From positions 806,001-870,000 of the forward strand of contig CAWGLY010000005.1 of assembly GCA_963823505.1 (NCBI GenBank): a stretch of DNA of 64,000 nucleotides, in the 5' to 3' direction. Each line of letters begins with the position of its first letter. The stretch's first letter is position 1. The notes below the pieces were generated by a model. That model was not told the origin of the DNA, ran no database searches, and saw only the letters and a program-made list of their open reading frames with translations. The translations under genes were made by a program, and so were the position numbers. This DNA comes from DATHZQ01 sp963823505. GTDB lineage: Bacteria > Actinomycetota > Acidimicrobiia > Spongiisociales > UBA5794. Positions 26,236 through 34,784 of this stretch are shown in pieces.

Positions 26236-28278
26236 TCAGGTTGAGGTGGGGTCCAGCTCGAGACTCCAGAGCCGATCGGCCACGAGGTTGCGGCCACGCT
26301 CGGCGTATCTGCGGAAGGTGCTGTAGGAGACGTGCGCCAGGCGAGCGGCGGCTTCGTGGGTCGGTGCGGGGTTCAAGAATCCGTGATACAGGACGGGGTG
26401 CAACTTGGCGTGGTCTTCAGGCTCGGTGACCTCATCGACCACCCTGCGGATCAGCGACTGCAAGGTGGCAACGCGGGAGAGTCCAGCGCTGTTGCGCTCG
26501 ATGAGGGACGACCGGAGCAGCGGGTTGCGTTCGAGCGCATCCACCCGTTTGTAGTTGCGCAAGGCGTCGAACACCGCAGCTCGGAAGTCCCGTTCGCTGA
26601 GGAGGACGAGCTCTGGAGTGGGGCGACCAAACGACAGGTCCGGTTCGGCCGCGACCTCCCGGGCTGCCAGCAGGTCCAGCCAGGCGATCGGCGGACGGGA
26701 CCGCCAGTCGTGACCGTAGACGCCCCCGCCTTCGCCGGTCTCCAGCTCGCGATGTCGACGAAAGTCCGCATACGTGAACAGCGGCTCCCAGAAGTCGGGA
26801 TCGGTACACACCACGTACGACTGAGCGAGACGCGGTGTCGTCAGGTAGCGCCTCACGAACTCGATGAAGATCCGGCTCTGGGCCGACGAGATGTCCTGGT
26901 AGGAATCGACCGCCATCCACGACCGGAAGAGGATACCGCGCTCGTCGCCCCGCAGACGAGCGTGGGCCATCGCCGCCGCGGTCAACGCGTCGAACTCCAC
27001 CACGCCTGGTTCGTAGTCTTGGAGCTCGACGGCGAGCCAGAAGGCGGCGATGGCACCGTCCGGTCCGCGCAGCACCGTGAACGCCCCGGGTGCCAGACCC
27101 AGCCACGCCCAGACGACTGCCGCGGAGCCGGGTCCCTCGTGCAGCTCGACCATCCGTCGGATCGTGGCGTGGTCCTCGGGATGCAACCTGTCCACGTGCG
27201 CTCGACCCTCGACCGAGAAGTCCATGAACGGTTTGACGAACGGGCTGTCTCGGTGGAGGTATACATAGTCCATCAGCGTGAACGACTGTTCGTTGGGGCG
27301 CGAAGCCAATACGGCCCGGTAGTAGGAGCGAGCCCGATCGTGCCACTCCAAGTACCGCTCAGGGTTCCGCCACCGCAGGTCGGCGGTGATGGCGTCGCGA
27401 GCGAGGTCGTGGGGGGCGATGCCGAGCATGTGTGACTCCATGAACGAACGTTGAGCCAGCCACCGAAAGAGGGCTGCTGCGTCCGCCTGCGGGATCGTCG
27501 CTTCGAGCAGGGCCTCCGTCACGACCCTGACCAGAGCCGAGACTTCGATCCCGGCGCGGCGGTGGCCATCGACCACCGAGTCCATGAGGGTCTCGACGAG
27601 GTGATGTACCGCCGCTGGAGCTGCCGCCGGGGCAAACAGCAGCCCGGGATCCTCATGGAAGAGCTCCGCCACGAGGCTCAGCGCCAGCGGATGGCCGTGC
27701 GTGAAGTCGAGAATCGAGCCGTGCTGGGAGTCGGGCACGGCGCGCCTACGCAGCAGTTCGCGAGCTTCATTGCGATCCAAGTTTCTCAGCGGCAGCGTGT
27801 GGATCAGTTCCCCCCATTGGCTGATCCAATCCGGACCGGGCAGGTACCGGCTCCCGAACACGAAGTGGGTGTTGGTCGGGAGCATGGGCAGGAATTGGCC
27901 CCGAACCCACCCGTCGAGGGATGCGAGCGTCTCGTACGAGTCGAAGACGAACACCGTCGGCCTGTCCCCGACCGATCCCAACCAGGCATCGAGATCTTCG
28001 CCGCCGCCGTCACGCACACATGCCTGTGTGACTGCGAGCGCCGTGGGTTCGATGTCTCGGCAGTCCAGCTCGATGGTGTGCCATCCCAACTCACGGGCCG
28101 ATTGCGCCAGCAGACGAAGCAGGGTGCTCTTGCCTATGCCACCCGGTCCGACGACAAAATGGACCGCAGGAGGTTCGGCGTCCGTCAGTCGCCTCCGGAA
28201 GGCGGCCTGCTCGTCGGCCCGACCCACCATGGCCGACCGCTGGGTCCGAGCGAGGAGCTCGTGGATCCGTTCTGGCAT
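26236..28278 (-). CDS. STAND-like AAA ATPase with C-terminal HTH-like tail
   Basis: 680 aa. Walker A GPGGIGKST at 44-52 and a Walker B-like TVFVFDSYE near 115; FGSR near 140 and a helical lid follow, as in STAND/MalT-type NTPases. Residues about 360-530 have an alpha/beta pattern that could be a GNAT-like domain (FTVLRGPDGAIAAFWLAVEL). The end (PTHEAAARLAHVSYSTFRRYAERG) resembles a helix-turn-helix. Such proteins act as signal-gated regulators. It is divergent from the SnoaL gene, which it might regulate; the cassette begins right after its stop. Confidence 0.8.
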   Translation of the reverse strand: MPERIHELLARTQRSAMVGRADEQAAFRRRLTDAEPPAVHFVVGPGGIGKSTLLRLLAQSARELGWHTIELDCRDIEPTALAVTQACVRDGGGEDLDAWLGSVGDRPTVFVFDSYETLASLDGWVRGQFLPMLPTNTHFVFGSRYLPGPDWISQWGELIHTLPLRNLDRNEARELLRRRAVPDSQHGSILDFTHGHPLALSLVAELFHEDPGLLFAPAAAPAAVHHLVETLMDSVVDGHRRAGIEVSALVRVVTEALLEATIPQADAAALFRWLAQRSFMESHMLGIAPHDLARDAITADLRWRNPERYLEWHDRARSYYRAVLASRPNEQSFTLMDYVYLHRDSPFVKPFMDFSVEGRAHVDRLHPEDHATIRRMVELHEGPGSAAVVWAWLGLAPGAFTVLRGPDGAIAAFWLAVELQDYEPGVVEFDALTAAAMAHARLRGDERGILFRSWMAVDSYQDISSAQSRIFIEFVRRYLTTPRLAQSYVVCTDPDFWEPLFTYADFRRHRELETGEGGGVYGHDWRSRPPIAWLDLLAAREVAAEPDLSFGRPTPELVLLSERDFRAAVFDALRNYKRVDALERNPLLRSSLIERNSAGLSRVATLQSLIRRVVDEVTEPEDHAKLHPVLYHGFLNPAPTHEAAARLAHVSYSTFRRYAERGRNLVADRLWSLELDPTST

Positions 28279-28400
28279 CTTGTGAACCTCGGCGGTGCAC
28301 CTTCGGTCAGTGTACGCATCGACATGAGCAGCGTGTGGCCTGGATTGTGAACAGTGAGGCGTCGTAAACGTGACCGAGCATCGAGCGAAAGGAGTCCTTC

Positions 28401-29237
28401 ATGCAAATCGATGCATCCGCGCTGGCGCGCAACGTCTACCAAGCGTTCAACGACCGCGACTGGAGCGCTGCGATCGAGTTCGCGGCACCCGACGTCGAGG
28501 TCACGATCGTGCCGTTCGGCATGACAGCAACCGGCCCCGACGGCTTCAAACAGTTCATGCAGGGCTGGGTGGAGATGTCGTCCGACCTCAAGGTCGAAGT
28601 CACGCACCAGCACGCGTTCGACGGTGGTGTCGTGAATGAGATCCTCGCAACCGGCACTCACGACGGGCCGTTCGTCACGGCGACCGGCGTCCTACCCCCG
28701 AGCGGCCGTGACTTGGCGGTTCCGGGGGTGGAAGTGTGGGAGATCGAAGACGGGAAGCTGAGCCGTCTACGCAACTACGTCGACGCCTCAACGCTCTGGA
28801 TGCAGGTGGTTGACCCGGCGAGGGTCGAGGCACGCGTCCGGGCCTTCTACGACGAGGTCGCCAACACGGGCGACCACGATCGAATCCCCGAGTTCGCGAC
28901 CGAGGGTTGGGTCGACCACGAAGCGTTCGAAGGCATCTCGCCCACTCGCGAAGGGATCGGAGAGTTCCTGACGATGTTCAGGAACGCATTCCCAGATCTG
29001 CACTTCACGGTTGACGAGGTACTCGTTGCCGGTGACAAGGCGACCTGCCGCATCCGGATCTCCGGCACGCATCAAGGCGACTTCATGGGGGTACCCGCTA
29101 CCGGCAAGTCCTTCGAGATCACCACGATCGACATCTTGCGGATGGAGGGGGACCGGGCCGCCGAACATTGGGGCGTCACCGATGCGCTGGGAATGATGGC
29201 CCAGCTCGGCCTGACCGACCAGCCTGCCAACGCCTGA
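28401..29237 (+). CDS. Tandem SnoaL-like (NTF2-fold) protein
   Basis: 278 aa made of two NTF2-like domains. The first (about 5-130) starts ARNVYQAFNDRDWSAAIEFAAPDVEV; the second (about 138-270) starts RVRAFYDEVANTGDHDRIPEFATEGWVDHE and has FPDLHFTVDEVLVAGDKATCRI. The second half matches the SnoaL/ester cyclase group best. Such domains act as polyketide cyclases, hydrolases or binding proteins; substrate unknown. GAAAGGAG lies before the ATG. A strong hairpin follows 15 nt after the stop. Confidence 0.87.
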   Translation: MQIDASALARNVYQAFNDRDWSAAIEFAAPDVEVTIVPFGMTATGPDGFKQFMQGWVEMSSDLKVEVTHQHAFDGGVVNEILATGTHDGPFVTATGVLPPSGRDLAVPGVEVWEIEDGKLSRLRNYVDASTLWMQVVDPARVEARVRAFYDEVANTGDHDRIPEFATEGWVDHEAFEGISPTREGIGEFLTMFRNAFPDLHFTVDEVLVAGDKATCRIRISGTHQGDFMGVPATGKSFEITTIDILRMEGDRAAEHWGVTDALGMMAQLGLTDQPANA

Positions 29238-29251
29238 CCGACGGCACGGCC

Positions 29252-29283
29252 GCACGGGGCGCTGCATACATGGCGCCCCGTGC
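29252..29283 (+). terminator. Hairpin terminator after the SnoaL gene
   Basis: 11-bp perfect stem (GCACGGGGCGC / GCGCCCCGTGC) around a 10-nt loop, 15 nt after the stop codon. GC-rich with no T-tract, typical of high-GC genomes. Confidence 0.65.
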
Positions 29284-29306
29284 CGCCGGTCGGGTGAACC
29301 CCCCTG

Positions 29307-29606
29307 TTGGGTCAGGTCACGGGTGACACCGACGTGGCCCTCGGCAGCAACACGCCCGAGGCCAGGCACCACGGATTCGGCCCGACGAACGTCGCGACAC
29401 GCACCGCATACAGCGCGTTCCGATTCCGAGCGGCCCGGGCAGGCCTGTCGCGATCAGTCTGGGTCGAGCTGGCGCTAGTGATCGGGGGCCTTGCGACTGT
29501 GTTCCGTTCTCCGGTCTTCTTCGCTCCCGGGCTTGCGTGGTTGTTGCTCGGAATCGTGGTCTGGCGCCGCACAGAGCAGGATGCCGCGATCGCCGCGAGT
29601 CGGTGA
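29307..29606 (+). CDS. Possible small membrane protein
   Basis: Up to 99 aa from a TTG; the true start may be later. Two hydrophobic segments occur near the C-terminus (VELALVIGGLATVF and FFAPGLAWLLLGIVVW) followed by charged residues. No ribosome site is evident and I recognise no family. It sits between a terminator and the toxin-antitoxin promoter. It is listed because the membrane pattern is coherent, but it could be spurious. Confidence 0.35.
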   Translation: MGQVTGDTDVALGSNTPEARHHGFGPTNVATRTAYSAFRFRAARAGLSRSVWVELALVIGGLATVFRSPVFFAPGLAWLLLGIVVWRRTEQDAAIAASR

Positions 29607-29713
29607 CCGATAGTCTCGTACCAGCGCCGACGGGAATGGCAGGGTGACTGGAGGACACATCGACCGCCTGACGGTCCTGTCGCTCGGTCGTCACAAGTTG
29701 CCAGCGTGACTGC

Positions 29714-29742
29714 ATTGCCACATCGTGGCAATATGCTATAAC
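29714..29742 (+). promoter_or_regulatory. Promoter with overlapping inverted repeat, AbiEi-like operon
   Basis: -35 TTGCCA at 29715-29720 and -10 TATAAC at 29737-29742, spacing 16. ATTGCCA (29714-29720) and TGGCAAT (29726-29732) form a perfect 7-bp inverted repeat around CATCG, covering the -35 and spacer. That position suits an operator bound by the downstream HTH antitoxin for autorepression. Confidence 0.6.
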
Positions 29743-29777
29743 TTGCAATCTTGTGGACTGTACAAGAGAATGACCGG

Positions 29778-30872
29778 GTGACGATACAGCCAGACACCCC
29801 CGAGGCGTTGCTCGAGCAGGCTATCGAAGTGCTGCTGGGCCTCCTCCCACCCCAGTGGATGGTCGAGCGCGAGCAGGGCCCGGCACAGGACGACGGCCTG
29901 GTTGACGAGAGATTCTTCGTGAAGGACCGCGGAGGTACCGGCCGGCCGATCCTCGTCGATGCCCGCCTTCGCACCACTCCGGCCGAGCTGGACAAGGCGT
30001 ACAACGACCCCCTCGCCCGGCGGATCCGTAGAGACGCCGGCAGCCCGATCCTCGTTGTAAGCCAGTACCTCAGTCCGCGAAGTCGCGAAGTTCTCGAAGC
30101 GGCGAGCATCAACTACCTCGATCTCACCGGCAACGCCCGAATCGCCATCGACTATCCAGGTCTCTCAGTGAGGACCGAGGGCGCGCAACGTGAGCCGACA
30201 CCGAGGCGACGACCGGAGCGAGGGATCTCGGGGCCGGCTGCCGGACGCATCATCCGGGCCCTGGCCGACTTCACTCCGCCGTACTCCGTGACCCAGCTCG
30301 CGGAGCTTGCGTATGTGAGCGCGGGCTACTGCTCACGGACCCTCCAGGCGCTCGAACGCGAGGCCCTCATCCACCGTGACAATCGTGGGACGGTCGAAGA
30401 GGTGGACTGGCCCGCAATGCTCAGGCGTCGTGGAAACGCCGTCGCCCTCTTCGACAAGGGACGAACGAAGACCTACATCGCCCGTAACGGTGTCGATCGA
30501 ACTCTCGAAGTCCTCTCCAACGTCGACGATCAGGAGTACGCCGTCACCGGCTCATTTGCGGCGGCCCGGATCAAGGCGGTCACCGCCCCGGTGGGGCTGG
30601 CCGTCTACTCCCCCACACCCGACGCAATCATGGCTGCGCTGAACCTGCTCCCCGCAGAGCAGGGCGCTGATATCCAGCTCGTTCGTCCTGCCGACGACGG
30701 CGTCTTCGCAGGTTCCTCGGTCAAGGATGGCATCCGCTGGGTCGCACCCAGCCAGGTTGTGCTCGACTGTCTGGGGGGCACCGGGCGCATGCCACAAGAA
30801 GGCGAGGCAGTCCTCGAGTGGATGATTGAGAACGAAGGCGCGTGGCGGATCACCTCGAGAGCCTCCTCATGA
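29778..30872 (+). CDS. AbiEi-like antitoxin/transcriptional regulator of a type IV toxin-antitoxin pair
   Basis: 364 aa from GTG at 29778 (AAGAGA upstream); TTG at 29751 is an in-frame alternative but lies at the expected transcription start. The N-terminal half has a restriction-nuclease-like alpha/beta pattern (VVSQYLSPRSREVLEAASINYLDLTGNARIAI). A winged-helix segment follows (PYSVTQLAELAYVSAGYCSRTLQALEREALI, about 165-195), then a domain around an FAAARIKAVTAPVGLAVY block. This matches the AbiEi/nucleotidyltransferase-linked regulator layout. It overlaps the putative toxin gene by 4 nt. Confidence 0.75.
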   Translation: MTIQPDTPEALLEQAIEVLLGLLPPQWMVEREQGPAQDDGLVDERFFVKDRGGTGRPILVDARLRTTPAELDKAYNDPLARRIRRDAGSPILVVSQYLSPRSREVLEAASINYLDLTGNARIAIDYPGLSVRTEGAQREPTPRRRPERGISGPAAGRIIRALADFTPPYSVTQLAELAYVSAGYCSRTLQALEREALIHRDNRGTVEEVDWPAMLRRRGNAVALFDKGRTKTYIARNGVDRTLEVLSNVDDQEYAVTGSFAAARIKAVTAPVGLAVYSPTPDAIMAALNLLPAEQGADIQLVRPADDGVFAGSSVKDGIRWVAPSQVVLDCLGGTGRMPQEGEAVLEWMIENEGAWRITSRASS

Positions 30873-31717
30873 CGGTTCCGCCTCCGTTGATGGTCGAAGC
30901 TCGTCGGGTGCTGCTGGAAGCGCTCGACGCGCTCTCGGATCATCGTGGCTCGCTGGTGCTCGTCGGGGCACAGGCCGTCTACCTCCGAACCGACGAAGTG
31001 GCCCTGTCGTTCTCCGCCAGCTACACCACCGACGCCGACCTTGCGATCGACCCGGCCACGTTGGCCGAGACTCCGAACCTTGCCGAGTTGATGACCGCGG
31101 CCGGCTTCAAGCGGATCCAGCCCGATCGCCCCGGAATCTGGGGGAAGTCGATCGTCGTGGACGGCCATGACGAAATCATCCCCGTCGATCTCATCGTTCC
31201 GGAAGCTCTCGCCGGACCGGGACGCCGCGGCGCCCGACTCGCCGGCCATGGCAAGCAGGCTGCGGGCAGGGCCGACGGGCTCGAAGCGGCTCTGGTCGAT
31301 CGGTCGCCCATGACAATCCGCTCCTTGGATCCGACGGACGAGCGCACCGCCACCGTGGACGTTGCCGGTCCCACGGCACTGTTGGCGGCGAAGCTCCACA
31401 AGATCGGCGAACGTACCGCACAGGCGCAAGCACGACCCGACCGTGTGATCGCCAAGGACGCAGCCGACAGCTACCGGTTGATGCTGCATCTCGGCGCAGA
31501 TCGAGCGGTCGAACGTCTCGAGTACCTCCTCGAAGATCCCATTGCCGGCTCCTCCACCAGAACAGCCCTCGCCCATCTGGAAGCTCTCTTCGGCGCACCC
31601 GCCGCAGCCGGCGTCCGCCTCGCCGTGGAAGGGCTCAGCTCTGACGTCCCCGCTGACCGCGTCGAGGCCGTCAGCGTCGGTTTCGCTCAGTCGGTCCTCG
31701 ACCGGCTCGCATCCTGA
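30869..31717 (+). CDS. AbiEii-like nucleotidyltransferase (putative type IV toxin)
   Basis: 282 aa. The ATG at 30869 overlaps the upstream stop as ATGA; an in-frame GTG at 30842 is an alternative. The nucleotidyltransferase core is LVLVGAQAVYLRT (about 31-43) followed by SYTTDADLAID (about 55-65), the G-then-DxD metal motif of polymerase-beta-like folds. A second acidic strand follows in DEIIPVDLIVPEAL (about 102-115) and the rest is helical (LLAAKLHKIGERTAQ). AbiEii/MenA-type toxins transfer nucleotides to tRNA or other targets. The pairing with an HTH partner supports a toxin role, though activity is not provable here. Confidence 0.78.
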   Translation: MTVPPPLMVEARRVLLEALDALSDHRGSLVLVGAQAVYLRTDEVALSFSASYTTDADLAIDPATLAETPNLAELMTAAGFKRIQPDRPGIWGKSIVVDGHDEIIPVDLIVPEALAGPGRRGARLAGHGKQAAGRADGLEAALVDRSPMTIRSLDPTDERTATVDVAGPTALLAAKLHKIGERTAQAQARPDRVIAKDAADSYRLMLHLGADRAVERLEYLLEDPIAGSSTRTALAHLEALFGAPAAAGVRLAVEGLSSDVPADRVEAVSVGFAQSVLDRLAS

Positions 31718-31939
31718 CCCGGCGACTGAACACGAAGTTTTGACCGGTCAGGGCACCGTGGCACCGCTTGTACTCGGAGCCTGAGCCGCGCTGGTAAAGC
31801 TCGTTACGGCCGATCTTCGCCTTGGCCATTGAGGGGCGAGACGCCAGGTGGCCAACTCGGCCCGCTGCCTCGAGCTTCGGCTGGTCCTCCCAGAGGCGCA
31901 GCCGCTCATCTGCCCTTCGCACCCCGCGGACGATTCTCC

Positions 31940-32014
31940 TGGTGGGCGCTACTGGGATCGAACCAGTGACCTCTGCCGTGTGAAGGCAGCGCTCTTCCGC
32001 TGAGCTAAGCGCCC
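31940..32014 (-). tRNA. tRNA-Val(CAC)
   Basis: Minus strand folds to a full cloverleaf: acceptor GGGCGCT/AGCGCCC, D-arm with TAGCTCAGC, anticodon stem CTGCC/GGCAG with loop TTCACAC (anticodon CAC), T-arm GGTTCGATCC, discriminator A and encoded CCA (31940-31942). Confidence 0.97.
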
Positions 32015-32061
32015 TTGGGACGACGGGAGTGTAGCTGAGCCGCCCAGCCGCGCAGCCCCGC

Positions 32062-32916
32062 TCAACCCATCGCCTTGAGGATCGTCTCGACGTAGTCGGC
32101 AATGTCGCGGAACGACACCATGGCCACCGCTTGGCCGGTCTGGTCCGTCAGCGGAATATGACTGAGGCCATGCTCCGCCATCAGTTTGAGGCCGTCCCCA
32201 ACGTGAGCTTCGATCGGCAGCGACATCGGGCCAGGGGTCATCACGCTGGCCACGGGCACCATCGCCAGGTTTTCGACCTTGCACGCCACCCGGGCCTGAG
32301 CATCGTGGTCGGTGAAGATCCCCACCGTCTCGCCGCCACCATTCACCACCAAAACGGAACCGATCCCCCTCCCCCGCATGGTGTGCACAACATGCTTGAG
32401 GTCGGCGTCGGGCGTCACCACGACCGGATTGGCCAATTCCAGACCGGAGAAGTCCACGAACAACAATCCGTGCTGCGCCGCCAGCTCGTGCTCCCCCACC
32501 GAGTCCTCGCTGAACAGCACCTTCGCAGCGAACCGCAGCAACGAGAACCGGTCCAGGTTGCCAATCAGCCTCCCTGTCTCATCGACCACAGGAAGGTTGC
32601 GAAATCGGAAACGATTCATCACTTCGAGGGCTGCCGCCACCGACGACGTATCAAAAACGGACTCAGGCTCCGGCGTCATCACCATCTCGACCGGCATGTC
32701 CCACGTCAGCGGGTAGCCGACCACCCGAGTCAAGACATCACGGTCGGTGAGCATGCCGATCGGTGCGCCACCGCCACTCACACACGCACACGTCCGGTTC
32801 GCTTCGTTCATCGCCGCCACGACGTCGCGAACCCGCGACCCAATCGACACCCGCGCATAGCGGGTCAGATCGAGTGAGGTGAGCGTCCTCGCTGCGAACT
32901 CCTCGGCAAGATTCAC
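32062..32916 (-). CDS. CBS-domain protein (two Bateman pairs)
   Basis: 284 aa from a GTG with GGGAGGG and a 5-nt spacer; an upstream ATG in the same frame has no such signal. Four CBS motifs can be followed: about 25-75 (IGMLTDRDVLTRVVG), 85-135 (LPVVDETGRLIGNLDRFSLL), 165-215 (VGIFTDHDAQARV) and 230-280 (IPLTDQTGQAVAMVSFRDI). CBS pairs bind adenosine nucleotides. No catalytic domain is fused, so it probably senses energy state or tunes a partner. The related annotation is signal-transduction protein with CBS domains. Confidence 0.9.
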   Translation of the reverse strand: MNLAEEFAARTLTSLDLTRYARVSIGSRVRDVVAAMNEANRTCACVSGGGAPIGMLTDRDVLTRVVGYPLTWDMPVEMVMTPEPESVFDTSSVAAALEVMNRFRFRNLPVVDETGRLIGNLDRFSLLRFAAKVLFSEDSVGEHELAAQHGLLFVDFSGLELANPVVVTPDADLKHVVHTMRGRGIGSVLVVNGGGETVGIFTDHDAQARVACKVENLAMVPVASVMTPGPMSLPIEAHVGDGLKLMAEHGLSHIPLTDQTGQAVAMVSFRDIADYVETILKAMG

Positions 32917-33070
32917 GACAGCCCTCCCAGTTGGTGGCGTCGCAATCGTCCCCGCGCGCCGCATCCGGCCGCTAGGGCCTTTGGCCTCTCAGCCGACCGG
33001 CGGGCGACTCTCCCTGTGGCGCACGGTATCGACCGGCAGCTCGGCAGGGATGCCGGGGAGACCCCCTCGA

Positions 33071-33115
33071 CTCGGCCCAAAGCCGCCGAGCCCACTCCCC
33101 CCGGAAACCCGGGGG
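33071..33115. repeat. 45-base direct repeat, copy 1, with two palindromes
   Basis: Identical to 33159-33203. The first 20 bases read CTCGGCCCAAAGCCGCCGAG (arms CTCGGC/GCCGAG); the rest forms CCCCCGG-loop-CCGGGGG. REP-like appearance. Confidence 0.7.
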
Positions 33116-33158
33116 CTCACCGGTGGTGCGAGCACTCCAGGACGACGCTCCCCTCGAC

Positions 33159-33203
33159 CTCGGCCCAAAGCCGCCGAGCCCACTCCCCCCGGAAACCCGG
33201 GGG
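33159..33203. repeat. 45-base direct repeat, copy 2
   Basis: Exact second copy of 33071-33115, offset by 88 bases. Confidence 0.7.
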
Positions 33204-33254
33204 GAGACCAAGAACCACCGGACGCTTCACCGAGTCGATTGACCTCGGTCCTTC

Positions 33255-33269
33255 CCCCGGCTTCCGGGG
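33255..33269. repeat. Short GC hairpin related to the repeats
   Basis: CCCCGG-CTT-CCGGGG, same core as the second palindrome of the 45-base repeat, so the unit family extends beyond the two full copies. Confidence 0.45.
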
Positions 33270-33295
33270 ACGAGAAGCGGAGAACGCGGGTGGCT

Positions 33296-33487
33296 CTACG
33301 AGGCTACGTACACGTTGCTGGGTGCGGATGAACCGGCGACGAGCAGCGAGACGATGATCCCTAGGGGCAGCGTGCCCCAATACGACAGGTTCACACCGAT
33401 ATTGCCGAGGAACAGCATCAGCAACCACGTTGCCGGAAACGTCGCTACGAGGAACACAACGGCGGCGGCGAGCAATGCTCTCAACAT
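33296..33487 (-). CDS. Small two-helix membrane protein
   Basis: 63 aa from ATG at 33487 (GGAGGG immediately upstream; a longer start at 33517 is possible). Two hydrophobic helices, ALLAAAVVFLVATFPATWLLMLFLG and LPLGIIVSLLVAG, with a short polar end. No family recognised. It is divergent from the acyl-CoA dehydrogenase gene. Confidence 0.5.
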   Translation of the reverse strand: MLRALLAAAVVFLVATFPATWLLMLFLGNIGVNLSYWGTLPLGIIVSLLVAGSSAPSNVYVAS

Positions 33488-33592
33488 CTTCCCTCCCAGG
33501 GATTGGCGTATGGCCATCGACGCTAGCGACCCGGGTCGCAACCTCCGAGGACCTCAGGCGCAGACGCATTGCTGCCCCCGTAGGCTGCGCTC

Positions 33593-34753
33593 ATGATCCG
33601 CGACCCCCAACTCCTCGACGACATCATCTCGACCGTCCGCCGCTTCGTCACCGAACGGCTCGTCCCCCTCGAGGAGCAGGTGTCCCGCACCGACACCATC
33701 CCCGCTGAGATCGCCGACGAGATGCGCCATCTCGGCCTGTTCGGCATGACCATCCCCGAGGAATACGGCGGGCTCGGCTTCACCGCCGAGGAAGAGGTCA
33801 TGGTCGCGATGGAACTCGGCCGCACCTCGCCCGCTTTCCGCTCGCTGATCGGCACCAACAACGGCATCGGCTCCCAGGGCATCCTGCTCGACGGCACCGA
33901 GGAGCAACGCCAGACGTACCTCCCCCGCCTCGCCGCAGGCGACCTCGTCGGCTCGTTCGCCCTCACCGAGCCGGACGCCGGCTCCGATGCTGCCGCCGTG
34001 CGGACCACCGCCCTCCGCGAGGGCGATGAGTACGTGCTCAACGGCACCAAGCGCTACATCACCAACGCCCCCGAAGCCGACATCTTCACCGTGATGGCCC
34101 GCACCGATCCCACGCGGAAGGGTGCGGCAGGGATCACGGCCTTCCTGGTGCCGGCCGGCACTCCCGGCATCACCATCGGGGAACCGGAACGCAAGATGGG
34201 TCAACAGGGCACCCACGTCGCCGACGTGGTGTTCGCCGACGCCCGCGTCCCCGAAGCCGCCATCATCGGTGGTCCTGCCCGCGAGGGGCTGGGCTTCAAG
34301 ACGGCCATGAAGGTCCTCGATCGTGGCCGGCTCCACATCTCAGCCGTATCCGTCGGGGTCGCCGAGCGCCTCATCGCCGACGCTCTCGAGTTCGCCATGG
34401 GGCGCGAGCAGTTCGGGAAACCCATCGCCCAGCACCAGTTGATCCAAGCCATGCTCGCCGACAGTCGTGCCGAGGCCTATGCCGCTCGGTGCATGGTGCT
34501 CGACGCCGCCAAACGACGTGACGACGGCGAACGAGTGACGATGCTCGCCTCCGCGTGCAAGCTGTTCGCCACCGAAATGGTCGGCCGGGTGGCCGACCGG
34601 GCCGTGCAGATCCACGGCGGCGCCGGATACATCGCCGACTACGCCGTCGAACGTTTCTACCGCGACGTGCGCCTCTTCCGCCTCTACGAAGGCACGTCCC
34701 AGATCCAGCAACTGATCATCGCCCGCGAGATGATCAACGGGGCCACGGTCTGA
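33593..34753 (+). CDS. Acyl-CoA dehydrogenase
   Basis: 386 aa, typical length. FAD/substrate motifs: FALTEPDAGSDAAAVRT (about 123-139), YITNAPEADIF (about 153), the RLHISAVSVGVAERL helix and the C-terminal LYEGTSQIQQLIIAR, whose Glu is at the position of the catalytic base in medium-chain enzymes. It catalyses alpha,beta-dehydrogenation of an acyl-CoA with electron transfer to ETF; chain-length preference is unknown. A TAGGCT box ends 6 nt before the ATG, so the transcript is probably leaderless. Confidence 0.94.
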   Translation: MIRDPQLLDDIISTVRRFVTERLVPLEEQVSRTDTIPAEIADEMRHLGLFGMTIPEEYGGLGFTAEEEVMVAMELGRTSPAFRSLIGTNNGIGSQGILLDGTEEQRQTYLPRLAAGDLVGSFALTEPDAGSDAAAVRTTALREGDEYVLNGTKRYITNAPEADIFTVMARTDPTRKGAAGITAFLVPAGTPGITIGEPERKMGQQGTHVADVVFADARVPEAAIIGGPAREGLGFKTAMKVLDRGRLHISAVSVGVAERLIADALEFAMGREQFGKPIAQHQLIQAMLADSRAEAYAARCMVLDAAKRRDDGERVTMLASACKLFATEMVGRVADRAVQIHGGAGYIADYAVERFYRDVRLFRLYEGTSQIQQLIIAREMINGATV

Positions 34754-34784
34754 TCCCTCAACCTCTGAACGGTACGCTGGCTCC

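Larger units (their letters stand above)
32917..33295. other. 379-base intergenic region rich in GC palindromes
   Basis: No credible gene. It contains a 45-base direct repeat (two copies) and three related GC hairpins, listed separately. It also holds the upstream region of the CBS gene. Confidence 0.5.

Noticed and set aside
33071..33203. CRISPR array
   Set aside because: Only two units with an 88-base offset and strong internal palindromes; no cas genes and no spacer regularity.
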